A stretch of 64,000 nucleotides of DNA from Candidatus Melainabacteria bacterium. GTDB lineage: Bacteria > Cyanobacteriota > Vampirovibrionia > Obscuribacterales > Obscuribacteraceae. Below the pieces are notes generated by a model. The model was not told the origin of the DNA, did not search any database, and saw only the letters and a program-made list of their open reading frames with translations. The position numbers and the translations under genes were made by a program. Shown here in pieces: positions 1 through 7,178 of this stretch (positions within the stretch are counted from its first letter, which is position 1; every line of letters starts with the position of its first letter). The DNA is taken from assembly GCA_003151275.1 (NCBI GenBank), contig PLXC01000015.1, positions 62,001 to 126,000 of the forward strand, given 5' to 3'.

Positions 1-106
1 TCTGCATCCGCCGCTGCGCGCTATTGTGTCAAGCTGGAGTTGTTCGAACTTACCGGATTTCATCGAACCGGGCACTTTTACATAAATCCGTCAGTCATTC
101 GGTTTT

Positions 107-352
107 ATGAGACTTATTGCTGCAAGCGAAGATGTGTTACTGAAACAATTAGGAAATCGAATACGCAAGTCGCGCCTTGGTCTGCGCATGTTCCGCACGA
201 CATTGGGTAAGCGAGTCGGTTTGTCAGTCTACATGGTTGATCAATTAGAAGCCGGCCACGTCGATGCAGATATATTGACCGTGATTGCCATTGCAGAAGC
301 CCTCAGCGTTCCACCTATGCAGCTATTCTGCGCTCGGCTGATCATCATTTAG
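107..352 (+). CDS. XRE-family helix-turn-helix regulator (small)
   Basis: An 81-residue protein that is almost entirely one XRE/Cro-type helix-turn-helix domain (about residues 14-72). The pattern of conserved positions fits the family: LGNRIRKSR at the first helix, LGKRVGLS leading into the recognition helix, VDQLEAGHVDAD, then the closing AIAEALSVP. No sensor or effector domain is present, so it is probably a simple DNA-binding regulator. Its stop lies 18 bases before the CheB-like gene and the two read in the same direction, which suggests an operon and a role in controlling it. The DNA target cannot be inferred from sequence. Confidence 0.75.
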   Translation: MRLIAASEDVLLKQLGNRIRKSRLGLRMFRTTLGKRVGLSVYMVDQLEAGHVDADILTVIAIAEALSVPPMQLFCARLIII

Positions 353-370
353 GAACTGGAGATTGGAACG

Positions 371-1624
371 ATGTCCGAAGCTCAATCTGAATTTATCACG
401 GTGCTATCGGGTGTTGCAAACTTGATTGATGCCGGTTATGTAGTAGAGGCCGAACGCGCTTATAAACAAGTTTTGGCACTGGCTCTATCGATTGGAAATG
501 ATGCTGATAAAGAAATTACTGTTTCAGCGCTGGTCCAATTCCTTCGGGCACGCGGCAGAGCCGATGAGGCTGAACTGCTGATATCGCCGATTCAGAATAA
601 AAAACCAGATCAATTGCAAACCCTACCTACGTCGGTAAAGGACATAGTCGTAGTGGGTTCTTCTGCCGGTGGAGTGGAGGCAGTCTCGCTCGTGCTCGAA
701 GGATTGCCTAGCGACTCAATGGCGGCAGTGTTTGTAGTCCAGCAAACCCCTGGACACAGCCCCAGTGAATTAGCCATGATGTTGAACCGGAGAAGCAAAA
801 TACCGGTCGCAATTCCCAAAGATGGAGAGACTATTCAACCGGGTCGCGTATATCTGGCTCCGCCAAATCAGCACTTAATAGTCAAACGTGGCTCAATTTG
901 TCTGGGAAATGGTCCAAAAGAAAATAGATCACGTCCAGCGATCGACGTTCTATTTCGAACTGCTGCGCATGCCTACGGTCCACGCGTCATCGGTGTCATA
1001 CTATCTGGCGTTTTAAATGATGGCACTTCTGGACTGATGTCTATTAAAAACCATGGAGGGCGCTCAATCGTCCAGGACCCTGGTGACGCAGTATTCGATG
1101 GAATGCCCAGGAGCGCAATTGCGCTCACCAAGGTGGACCACGTTTTAAAAGCGATCGACATTGGGCCGCTCCTAGGAAGTCTCATGGCAGATGAGCACCA
1201 AGAAAAAGGAGGTACCGCTGTCATGCCAGAATATAAAGATCAAGCCGATGTTGGAGAATTTGGCGGTCCTGGAATCGGTAACGTAGCACCATATCCGCCT
1301 TCAGCTTTAACCTGCCCTTCATGTGGAGGAGCCGTCTGGCAAATCCAAGAACAAGCCTTGACTCTCTTCAAATGCCATACAGGACACAGCTATACTGCAG
1401 AACTCATGTTGGAGGAGCAATCGGAGGCGGTAGACGCAGCCGCTTGGATGCTTTTGCGCTCAATCAACGAGAATGTCAATTTGAGAAAGAAGCTAGCCGA
1501 GTGGGCACGAGCTACAGGCCGAACGGAAGAAGCCGAGTTTCACGAACAACAAGCGCAAGAGGCAGAAAAACAGTCAAGCGCTTTTAGAAGTCTGATTTTA
1601 AGCAGTGAAAAAGGGCGCGACTAG
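371..1624 (+). CDS. CheB-like methylesterase-domain protein with TPR-like N-terminus, catalytic His replaced
   Basis: 417 residues. Residues 1-75 are helical and TPR-like. Residues 92-275 match the CheB methylesterase domain: a GSSAGG nucleophile loop with Ser98, and GVLNDG carrying Asp217. The C-terminal part has a zinc-ribbon-like CPSCGG...CHTGH segment followed by a helical tail, as in many CheB-type proteins outside chemotaxis operons. The family's catalytic His sits in a VQH motif; here the motif reads VQQ (Gln125), so the triad is incomplete. There is no N-terminal receiver domain, and no CheR, chemoreceptor or CheA gene is nearby. GGAG at 358-361 supports the start. It is probably co-transcribed with the XRE gene and the receiver-like gene. 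Fold assignment is firm; esterase activity is doubtful. Confidence 0.85.
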   Translation: MSEAQSEFITVLSGVANLIDAGYVVEAERAYKQVLALALSIGNDADKEITVSALVQFLRARGRADEAELLISPIQNKKPDQLQTLPTSVKDIVVVGSSAGGVEAVSLVLEGLPSDSMAAVFVVQQTPGHSPSELAMMLNRRSKIPVAIPKDGETIQPGRVYLAPPNQHLIVKRGSICLGNGPKENRSRPAIDVLFRTAAHAYGPRVIGVILSGVLNDGTSGLMSIKNHGGRSIVQDPGDAVFDGMPRSAIALTKVDHVLKAIDIGPLLGSLMADEHQEKGGTAVMPEYKDQADVGEFGGPGIGNVAPYPPSALTCPSCGGAVWQIQEQALTLFKCHTGHSYTAELMLEEQSEAVDAAAWMLLRSINENVNLRKKLAEWARATGRTEEAEFHEQQAQEAEKQSSAFRSLILSSEKGRD

Positions 1625-1656
1625 AGTCAGCGCACAAGAGCTGGGAGTTAACGACA

Positions 1657-2061
1657 ATGGCGAATATTTTAGTCGTGCAAGATGTTGAACAAATCATAGA
1701 TGATATGAAGCTGAGTCTAGGCGCAGGGGCTCACCAGCTCCTAATCGCGAGAAGCGTCGACAATGCAATAACTTTGCTCAATGCGACTTCATTTGATATG
1801 GTGATCAGCAGTGTGTGCCTGAGCAACAGCTCAGCTTTTGATCTACTCAAATTTGTCAAAGGCGATGCAGAGCGACGCAGCATTCCATTCGTATTCTTTT
1901 GCTGCAATCCAAGTGAACTAGCAAAATCTGTGTCTGAGACGATGCGATCCACAGCCATGCTTCTCGGCGCAGACAAATTTATAATGCAAGATGTATTCCA
2001 GGCAGAAGAGTTCCGGGCAGAAATCGAATCACTATTGCCTGTAATCCGACAGCCAGTATGA
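1657..2061 (+). CDS. Degenerate response-regulator receiver protein
   Basis: 134 residues, a stand-alone receiver-like domain. It begins ILVVQDVE, like the ILIVDDE start of true receivers, and ends with a GADKFIM segment equivalent to GADDYLTKP. The phospho-acceptor position, normally the last D of DLVLLD, is Ser in DMVISS, and the conserved Lys is not at its usual place. Phosphorylation by a histidine kinase therefore looks unlikely. A distinctive PFVFFCCNP segment recurs in the neighbouring minus-strand paralogue. GGGAG about 10 bases upstream supports the start. It follows the CheB-like gene by 32 bases and probably shares its transcript. Possible role: phosphorylation-independent protein interaction. 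Confidence 0.75.
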   Translation: MANILVVQDVEQIIDDMKLSLGAGAHQLLIARSVDNAITLLNATSFDMVISSVCLSNSSAFDLLKFVKGDAERRSIPFVFFCCNPSELAKSVSETMRSTAMLLGADKFIMQDVFQAEEFRAEIESLLPVIRQPV

Positions 2062-2511
2062 TTAGCTGCTTGCTTCAATGCTGCTTGCTTCAATGCTGTT
2101 ATATACCATACGCACATCAAAGCAAGGGAAGCACAGCTCGATTTCAAGCGCTAATCTAAGCGGATCAAACTTGTCCATCAAAATGTACTTGTTTGCGCCC
2201 AAAAGCACACTAGCAGTTGCATTTGTCTCACTGAGAAATTTGGCGATTAGCCCAGGTTGCGCACAATAAAACACGAAAGGCAATTGGGAGCGGCTCTTGT
2301 CCGGGTTGCTGCGCACCTGCTTGAGAAAATCGAAAACACTTTCAAAAACCAAGTGCACGGCACAGACGACCATCTCGATATCGCCTCTTGCCAGCAGCTC
2401 CATGGCATCGTGGATACTCTCTGCAGCGACAATTTGATGACCGCGTGGCTCTAGCGCCTGCCGTAGTTCGCCAAGATTTATTTCGTTCTCCAATACAAGA
2501 ATTTTTGACAT
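2062..2511 (-). CDS. Second degenerate receiver-like protein
   Basis: 149 residues from the Met that opens ILVLENE, the natural start of a receiver fold. An upstream in-frame ATG at 2595 would add 28 residues with no receiver similarity. It is a paralogue of the facing gene: EMVVCAVHL parallels DMVISSVCL, PFVFYCAQP parallels PFVFFCCNP, and LLGANKYILMD parallels LLGADKFIMQD. The phospho-acceptor site is Ala, so this too is a pseudo-receiver. Its stop codon abuts the stop of the plus-strand paralogue with no spacer. The C-terminus is a duplicated SIEAS encoded by an exact 15-bp direct repeat (2065-2094). Confidence 0.7.
   Translation of the reverse strand: MSKILVLENEINLGELRQALEPRGHQIVAAESIHDAMELLARGDIEMVVCAVHLVFESVFDFLKQVRSNPDKSRSQLPFVFYCAQPGLIAKFLSETNATASVLLGANKYILMDKFDPLRLALEIELCFPCFDVRMVYNSIEASSIEASS
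2065..2094. repeat. Exact 15-bp tandem duplication at a gene end
   Basis: The unit gctgcttgcttcaat occurs twice back to back (2065-2079, 2080-2094), followed by a partial third copy. On the minus strand it encodes the repeated SIEAS tail of the receiver-like protein. It is consistent with a recent in-frame slippage duplication. Confidence 0.85.
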
Positions 2512-2595
2512 AACATCAGGTCCAATAAATACGAAACAAGTTTGATGGCACAGAAAGCTGTCATTACCCATTATACCAAAGATTCTCTCTCTCAA

Positions 2596-2990
2596 AATCT
2601 CAGACGACGAATCAACAATACGATTCGAGAGACCCGCGAAACATCGTCAGAACCTCTCAACCTCCGCTAAAGAATTCAAATCATCGAAATTCCGTTGCCA
2701 TGATTTTTGCAGCAAGCTCCAATCAATTGCGCGGATGTTGGATAATAGCGGATAGCTGAAATTCACAATTGAGCGCGGCGCTACCAAGTATCAGCATTGC
2801 TCTAAATCCATTTTTCCAAGGGAAATCTTAATGATTATGGTGATACTATGGACAGTGCTCAATTTTTTCCTATTTCTGGGCGTCTTATAAGTGAGATTCT
2901 TTCTTGTTTCCTAAAAGATCTGGTTAACAGCGCACTAGAGGTTCACCACCGCATGTACTTAAGCAAGTCATACCAAACAAAGATGTATTT
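2596..2990. other. Intergenic stretch before the MORN-repeat gene
   Basis: About 395 bases without a long gene. It holds the upstream region of the minus-strand receiver-like gene on its left, and on its right a possible 19-codon hydrophobic ORF (2831-2890). I saw no convincing promoter pair, RNA gene or repeat in it. Confidence 0.4.
2831..2890 (+). CDS. Possible 19-residue hydrophobic peptide
   Basis: A short frame encoding MIMVILWTVLNFFLFLGVL, entirely hydrophobic and long enough for one membrane helix. AAGGGA lies about 7 bases before the ATG. Peptides of this kind include type I toxins and small membrane regulators, but nothing here identifies a family, and so short a frame in A/T-rich DNA can arise by chance. 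No antisense RNA promoter was recognised. Confidence 0.2.
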   Translation: MIMVILWTVLNFFLFLGVL

Positions 2991-3371
2991 ATGAAAGCAA
3001 AAACAAAACAACCGAAGGACGGTCCATACACAGAGTATTTTAAAGACGGATCGGTTTCGTGCGAAGGCACGTATGTCAATGGTGCCAAAACCGGCGAATG
3101 GAAGTATTTCTTACTGAATAGCAAACTCAAAGCAATCGGTCGCTTCGAAAACAACAAAATGATTGGTGCGTGGACGTGGTATCGCGAAAACGGTGAGTTG
3201 ATGCAAACCGGCTCGTTCGACGAAAACGAGGGAAAGATTGGCAACTGGAAACGCTATCATCCCAACGGAAAACTCTACGACGAAGGCGAATTCGTCAACA
3301 GCAAGAAAGCCGGCGAATGGAAGATCTACGATGAGCAAGGCGAGTTATTAAAGACGAGTCTGCATAAGTAA
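2991..3371 (+). CDS. MORN-type repeat protein (YwqK-like)
   Basis: 126 residues made of about five MORN_2-type repeats of 22-24 residues: DGPYTEYFKDGSV, KTGEWKYF, IGAWTWYRENGEL, KIGNWKRYHPNGKL, KAGEWKIYDEQGEL. This is the pattern annotated as the YwqK antitoxin family or simply MORN-variant repeat proteins. These repeats form an elongated beta-sheet scaffold, and the partner here is unknown. There is no signal peptide or membrane segment. No YwqJ-like toxin gene is adjacent; the next gene is a broken ORF and then a Fic-domain gene. Calling it an antitoxin would be speculation. Confidence 0.75.
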   Translation: MKAKTKQPKDGPYTEYFKDGSVSCEGTYVNGAKTGEWKYFLLNSKLKAIGRFENNKMIGAWTWYRENGELMQTGSFDENEGKIGNWKRYHPNGKLYDEGEFVNSKKAGEWKIYDEQGELLKTSLHK

Positions 3372-3428
3372 TTCAATAGAAGAATTTCCAGCTAGTCCGC
3401 TCGATCAGATGATTCTTGGATTTGTTGT

Positions 3429-3682
3429 ATGTCCATCTATCCAAACGCAGCCGGCAGACAGGTCCTAGCCTGGTCTTCAGAGGGTTATTTCCGAGTCACA
3501 TGCACTGATGTTAACGCCATATTGATATCAACCAGGAAGTCGAAGATCCTTTTCCCGAAAACAAAGAATCAGTGTCGACCAAATATTACCTCTATTCAAT
3601 CGCTGATGCGGAGCTAGATGATTTGGTCGGTTTTCACTATGATCCAGAATTGAACGCTAAAAGCTGTACCAAACGAGGTTGA
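3429..3682 (+). pseudogene. Broken ORF, probable frameshifted remnant
   Basis: Two adjacent frames look like parts of one protein. The first, from the ATG at 3429, reads RQVLAWSSEGYFRVTCTDVNA and then degenerates. From about 3521 a second frame takes over, encoding a coherent acidic segment (DINQEVEDPFPENKE, then YYLYSIADAELDDLVGFHYDPE) up to the TGA at 3680-3682. The second frame has no start codon because a TAA at 3512 closes it upstream. A single indel near 3515-3525 would join them into about 84 residues. I do not recognise the family. Confidence 0.4.
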
Positions 3683-3683
3683 G

Positions 3684-3755
3684 CATAATAAACTAGCGAT
3701 TGTCCGACATAATAAACTAATAATAGCCCAACATGATAAACTAGTGTTAGCCCGG
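3684..3755. repeat. 24-bp tandem repeat, three contiguous copies
   Basis: Copies lie at 3684-3707, 3708-3731 and 3732-3755. Each begins cataataaacta (third copy catgataaacta) and ends in a variable ttgtccga, tagcccaa or tagcccgg. The array starts 2 bases after the remnant's stop and ends 28 bases before the Fic gene, so it occupies that gene's upstream region. The copies are contiguous, so this is not a CRISPR array. Confidence 0.8.
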
Positions 3756-3783
3756 TAAATACAAGCTAATAAGTCGCAAAAAC

Positions 3784-5328
3784 ATGTCCACCCCATCCGA
3801 AAAACTGGCCCAATCTCTTGAATCTCTTGAGCAACTTCAAAGCCACGGAAAGGTTGCCGTTCGTAGCTCTGATCTTTCAAGGATACATCGGGAGCGACTA
3901 CTCAAGAATGGCTTCATTGGCCAAATAATGAAAGGTTGGTATATACCGACCAGGCCGGATCAACCTGTTGGGGAGAGCACGGCTTGGTTCGCATCGTTTT
4001 GGCAATTCTGCTCAGACTATTTCAGTGACCGCTTTGACGATGAGTGGTGCCTTTCTCCAGAACACTCACTTTGTTTGCAGGTTGGCAATCGAACTGTCCC
4101 CCATCAATTGATAGTTCGTACGCTTAAAGGAAACAACAACAACACGCTGCTACCAAACGATATCTCTATACTAGATGTTCAAATGCCTATTCCTTCGAAA
4201 ATGCATTTAGAACGCAAAGATGGATTGAACGTTTACTCATTGCCTGCCGCATTGGTCTTCTCTTCGCCAACTCTTTTTCGCCAAAATCCCACAGACGTTC
4301 GTGCAGCCTTAGCGGCTATCGCAAACGCTGCCGATGTCTTGAATATTCTGTTGGAAGGTGGGCATGCTGGAATTGCGGGACGATTGATCGGAGGGTTTCG
4401 CAACATCGGAAGAACACGCTTAGCTGAAGACATCCAGAATACGATGAAAGCTGCTGGATACGATTGTCGCGAAGAAGATCCGTTTGCAGTTCCTTCGCCG
4501 ATTTCTTTCTCTAAAAGAGAACGCTCACCTTACATCAGTAGAATGCGAATGATGTGGGAGACAATGCGGCAACCGGTACTAGACTGCTTTCCCAAAGCTC
4601 CAGGTTTGCCCAACGACTTGACCAACTATTTGCTCGATGTGCAAAACGTGTACGTCACCGATGCATATCACTCTCTTTCAATTGAAGGCTACAGAGTTAG
4701 CCGTGAATTGATTGAGAGAGTTAGAGTTGGAACATGGAAACCTGACACTAGTGAAAATGATCGCGAACAGCATGATGCCTTGGCTGCACGCGGATACTGG
4801 CAATCTTATCAATCTGTTCAAGAAAGTCTCAAACGCGTTCTTTCGGGCGAAAATGGAGGAACAGTTGCAGACGAAGATCATGGTGCTTGGTATCGCGAAC
4901 TATTCGCCCCTAGTGTAACTGCCGGATTGCTAAGACCTGCCGATTTGGCGGGTTATAGATCAGAGCAAGTATTCATACGTCATTCAAAACATCTGCCACC
5001 AAACAAAGATGCAGTTCGAGACTTGATGCCGACGCTGTTTGATTTACTGCGCGAGGAACGAGAGACTGCAGTTCGAGTCGTTCTAGGACACTTTGCATTT
5101 GTGTACATTCATCCGTACATGGACGGCAATGGTCGCGTTGGGCGCTTCCTTATGAATGTGATGCTAGCCTCAGGTGGTTTTCCGTGGACGGTGATTCCCA
5201 ACAACCGAAGAGAGCAATATTTGAGCGCGCTTGAAGAAGCAAGTGTGAACCAAAACATTTCGCCATTTGCCGAACTACTTTCGACATTAGTCAGCGATAC
5301 AATGACAGGAAATCCAGAAGCGAACTAA
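3784..5328 (+). CDS. Fic-domain protein with AbiEi-like N-terminal domain
   Basis: 514 residues. The first 180 or so resemble the winged-helix and following region of AbiEi-type antitoxin/regulator proteins: a conserved start, RSSDLSRIHRERLLKNGFI, then GWYIPTRPD. The C-terminal half is a Fic domain with the complete active-site motif HPYMDGNGRVGR (about residues 443-454), including the catalytic His and the nucleotide-binding G-N-G-R. Fic enzymes usually transfer AMP or related groups to protein Ser, Thr or Tyr. An SLSIEG segment near residue 298 fits the inhibitory motif [S/T]xxxE[G/N] located before the Fic core, which suggests intramolecular autoinhibition. The gene stands alone behind the 24-bp repeats. 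Its target is unknown, but a stress or defence role is plausible. Confidence 0.88.
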   Translation: MSTPSEKLAQSLESLEQLQSHGKVAVRSSDLSRIHRERLLKNGFIGQIMKGWYIPTRPDQPVGESTAWFASFWQFCSDYFSDRFDDEWCLSPEHSLCLQVGNRTVPHQLIVRTLKGNNNNTLLPNDISILDVQMPIPSKMHLERKDGLNVYSLPAALVFSSPTLFRQNPTDVRAALAAIANAADVLNILLEGGHAGIAGRLIGGFRNIGRTRLAEDIQNTMKAAGYDCREEDPFAVPSPISFSKRERSPYISRMRMMWETMRQPVLDCFPKAPGLPNDLTNYLLDVQNVYVTDAYHSLSIEGYRVSRELIERVRVGTWKPDTSENDREQHDALAARGYWQSYQSVQESLKRVLSGENGGTVADEDHGAWYRELFAPSVTAGLLRPADLAGYRSEQVFIRHSKHLPPNKDAVRDLMPTLFDLLREERETAVRVVLGHFAFVYIHPYMDGNGRVGRFLMNVMLASGGFPWTVIPNNRREQYLSALEEASVNQNISPFAELLSTLVSDTMTGNPEAN

Positions 5329-5625
5329 GGACCATGCTTACTCTTAATCTTGCGGCGGCTATACCCGTTTGACGAGGACTCAGGAGCACCTAGCCGGGCC
5401 GGGCTGGAGTCCATAGACGACATAGCAACCGCGAAGAAACTGGGTTACGCTGCTGAGGCGTGGGAACCCAGAATCAGCGTCGTGAATTGATAATCTCGTC
5501 AACCCAGAATTCAATAGTATAGACTTCGAGCCGCTGGCGATACGGTACAATCACACTTCCAATAACTGATGTGTTCGTGCACAGAAAATAATTCTTCGAT
5601 TAACCGATCACAATGGAGCACAGTA
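5329..5625. other. Stretch between Fic and NTF2-like genes
   Basis: Apart from the coding-like fragment, it contains a possible hairpin in which CTGGGTT near 5440 can pair with AACCCAG near 5468. No clear promoter or known RNA motif was seen. Confidence 0.3.
5350..5490 (+). pseudogene. Coding-like fragment after the Fic gene
   Basis: After the Fic stop codon the same frame stays open for another 53 codons to the TGA at 5488-5490. From about 5353 it has protein-like composition: RRLYPFDEDSGAP, GLESIDDIATAKKLGYAAE, AWEPRISVVN. It has no ATG; a TTG at 5350 is the only candidate start. It could be the end of a lost gene or a non-canonical small gene. No family was recognised with confidence. Confidence 0.3.
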
Positions 5626-6018
5626 ATGACTCTCAACGCAGAAGACAAAATCGCCATTCAAGAACTGTCAGCAGCTTATGCAAATGCGATGGATGCTGGT
5701 GATATTGCGGGATGGTTGGAGACTTGGGCCGACGATGGAGTGTGGGAAGGTGGTGCCGGGCGATATGAAGGCAAGGAAAGGTTGGCACAGTTACTGCCTG
5801 ATTTAGGCAATCGCATAATCGGCAAGCGACACATCATGAGCAACTTCGTTAACGAAGGCGACGGCAATGAGGCCAGACAAACTTGTTACTTACTAATTAT
5901 CGATCGGTCTAAGGTGAGTCTGCCTGGCAGTGCAGTATACGTTGACACTTTACAAAAGAAAGATGGCCAATGGTTTTTTGTTCAGCGCAAGGTGCAAATA
6001 GACCAAGTCCCAACCTGA
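5626..6018 (+). CDS. SnoaL/NTF2-like domain protein
   Basis: 130 residues. The sequence fits the SnoaL-like branch of the NTF2 fold: an N-terminal helix pair (IQELSAAYANAMDAGD), WLETWADDGVWEGG, a central KRHIMSNFV strand with a conserved His, and the closing DGQWFFVQRKV. Members are small cone-shaped proteins that include ketosteroid isomerase-like enzymes and binding proteins. The specific reaction is not predictable. I chose the ATG at 5626 because GGAG at 5614-5617 is well spaced; a longer frame from 5569 adds 19 residues of no recognisable fold. It converges with the next, minus-strand gene. Confidence 0.75.
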   Translation: MTLNAEDKIAIQELSAAYANAMDAGDIAGWLETWADDGVWEGGAGRYEGKERLAQLLPDLGNRIIGKRHIMSNFVNEGDGNEARQTCYLLIIDRSKVSLPGSAVYVDTLQKKDGQWFFVQRKVQIDQVPT

Positions 6019-6044
6019 GCGTCAAACAGCAGACTTAATTCAAT

Positions 6045-6485
6045 TCACGGGGCGACCGTTAGAAACACCATCACACCTAAGCCAATTACTATATCGACCA
6101 AGAAGATAACACCCGCTACAAGGAAGCAGTGATACCACTTTGGGAGATAAACTGTCTTGAATAGTTTGCTGGCTATGAGCACTGACGCTGACGTCAAGAC
6201 GAGATTTGGCACCAAGATCAAAAAAATTAGTGGACCGATAAAGATGAAGAAATCAAGCGACCAAGTGGCATGAATCCATCTCATACCAATCATAACTACA
6301 TCAGTAAAAAGAACTGGTGCCGTATGTAAGACTCCAAAAATTGTCCCTATCAAAATTTGAGGGCTCGTCCATTTCTCAGGTTCGCGCGAAGTCATACCAG
6401 AAAAAATCAGACTTGTGAGCGCAACGTGCATGAAAAAGACGGCGATATATATCAAGCTAGATTCTCCGCTGTCTGTGAGAAACAA
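6045..6485 (-). CDS. Hypothetical four-helix membrane protein
   Basis: 146 residues with four hydrophobic segments (about 10-30, 44-66, 76-103 and 118-143), separated by short polar loops such as TSREPEKWTS. Predicted to be an integral inner-membrane protein. No family motif is recognised. It is transcribed away from the metallo-hydrolase/prs operon's end, with 60 bases between them. Confidence 0.55.
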   Translation of the reverse strand: MFLTDSGESSLIYIAVFFMHVALTSLIFSGMTSREPEKWTSPQILIGTIFGVLHTAPVLFTDVVMIGMRWIHATWSLDFFIFIGPLIFLILVPNLVLTSASVLIASKLFKTVYLPKWYHCFLVAGVIFLVDIVIGLGVMVFLTVAP

Positions 6486-6521
6486 CGTTCTGGTTCAGCA
6501 GACCGAGGATAAGGATTCGAT

Positions 6522-6538
6522 GCCGGCTGGAAGCCGGC
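6522..6538 (-). terminator. GC-rich hairpin after the metallo-hydrolase gene
   Basis: GCCGGC, a 5-base loop and GCCGGC form a 6-bp stem 7 bases beyond the minus-strand stop at 6546. No U-tract follows, so an intrinsic terminator is possible but not certain. Confidence 0.35.
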
Positions 6539-6545
6539 GCTCCAG

Positions 6546-7175
6546 TTAATTCAAGTAGGGATTGCCTTTTCGCTCAGACCAAATATCCGTATCAGGCCCG
6601 TGACCCGGCACAACTCTGGTACTGTCATCCAAAGTCATAAGTCGATTAGAAATCGATTTGATGATATCGTCAAACGAGCCGCCCCAGAGGTCAGTACGTC
6701 CGATCGAATGTTGAAAAAGTGTGTCACCCGAAAACAGAACACTATCTTTTTCCTGCAAGCAGAAACAAGTGCTGCCTGGCGTGTGTCCAGGAGTGTGGAT
6801 TACAGAAGCGCTGATGTTGCCAACTTTCACTTCCTCTTCGTGTTCAAGATAATGATCGACAGGAAGTGGATCGGTTGCCGTGAATCCAAACAATTTGACT
6901 TGCTGTTGCAGATTGTCATACAACCACTGGTCGCCTTTGTTGATACAGATCTTGGCGCCGGTTGCCTCTTTCACTGCACGCGAACCCATGATGTGATCGA
7001 AATGAGCATGCGTGTGCAAAAGATACTTGATCGTCAACTTATGCTCTTTGGCAAAATCAAGGATCTTCTCGGGGTCGCCGCCTGGATCAATAACAGCGGC
7101 CTCACCAGTTTCCGGGCAAGCGATGATTGAGCAGTTGCACTGCAGTTTACCAACAGGAAAACTTTCAATGATCAT
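6546..7175 (-). CDS. Metallo-beta-lactamase-fold hydrolase (glyoxalase II-like)
   Basis: 209 residues. It carries the di-zinc signature THAHFDH (residues 55-61, pattern HxHxDH), a later His in HTPGHTPGS, the bridging Asp in FSGDTLF, and the terminal His in VPGHGP. Length and layout match the small YcbL-like hydroxyacylglutathione hydrolase family, which hydrolyses thioesters such as S-lactoylglutathione in characterised members. The C-terminal glutathione-binding domain of full glyoxalase II is absent, so the substrate is open. It starts 3 bases after the prs stop and is surely co-transcribed with it. Confidence 0.88.
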   Translation of the reverse strand: MIIESFPVGKLQCNCSIIACPETGEAAVIDPGGDPEKILDFAKEHKLTIKYLLHTHAHFDHIMGSRAVKEATGAKICINKGDQWLYDNLQQQVKLFGFTATDPLPVDHYLEHEEEVKVGNISASVIHTPGHTPGSTCFCLQEKDSVLFSGDTLFQHSIGRTDLWGGSFDDIIKSISNRLMTLDDSTRVVPGHGPDTDIWSERKGNPYLN

Positions 7176-7178
7176 GGA

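Noticed and set aside
1..106. End of an upstream gene at the left edge
   Set aside because: Frame 1 is open to 208, but its product runs far into the XRE gene and shows no recognisable protein features, so I could not support a gene here.
3684..3755. CRISPR array
   Set aside because: The 24-bp units are contiguous with no spacers; the same holds for the arrays at 30180, 38045 and 56752. No cas gene is present.
6600..7130. 176-codon plus-strand frame
   Set aside because: Antisense to the metallo-beta-lactamase hydrolase, which has all catalytic motifs.
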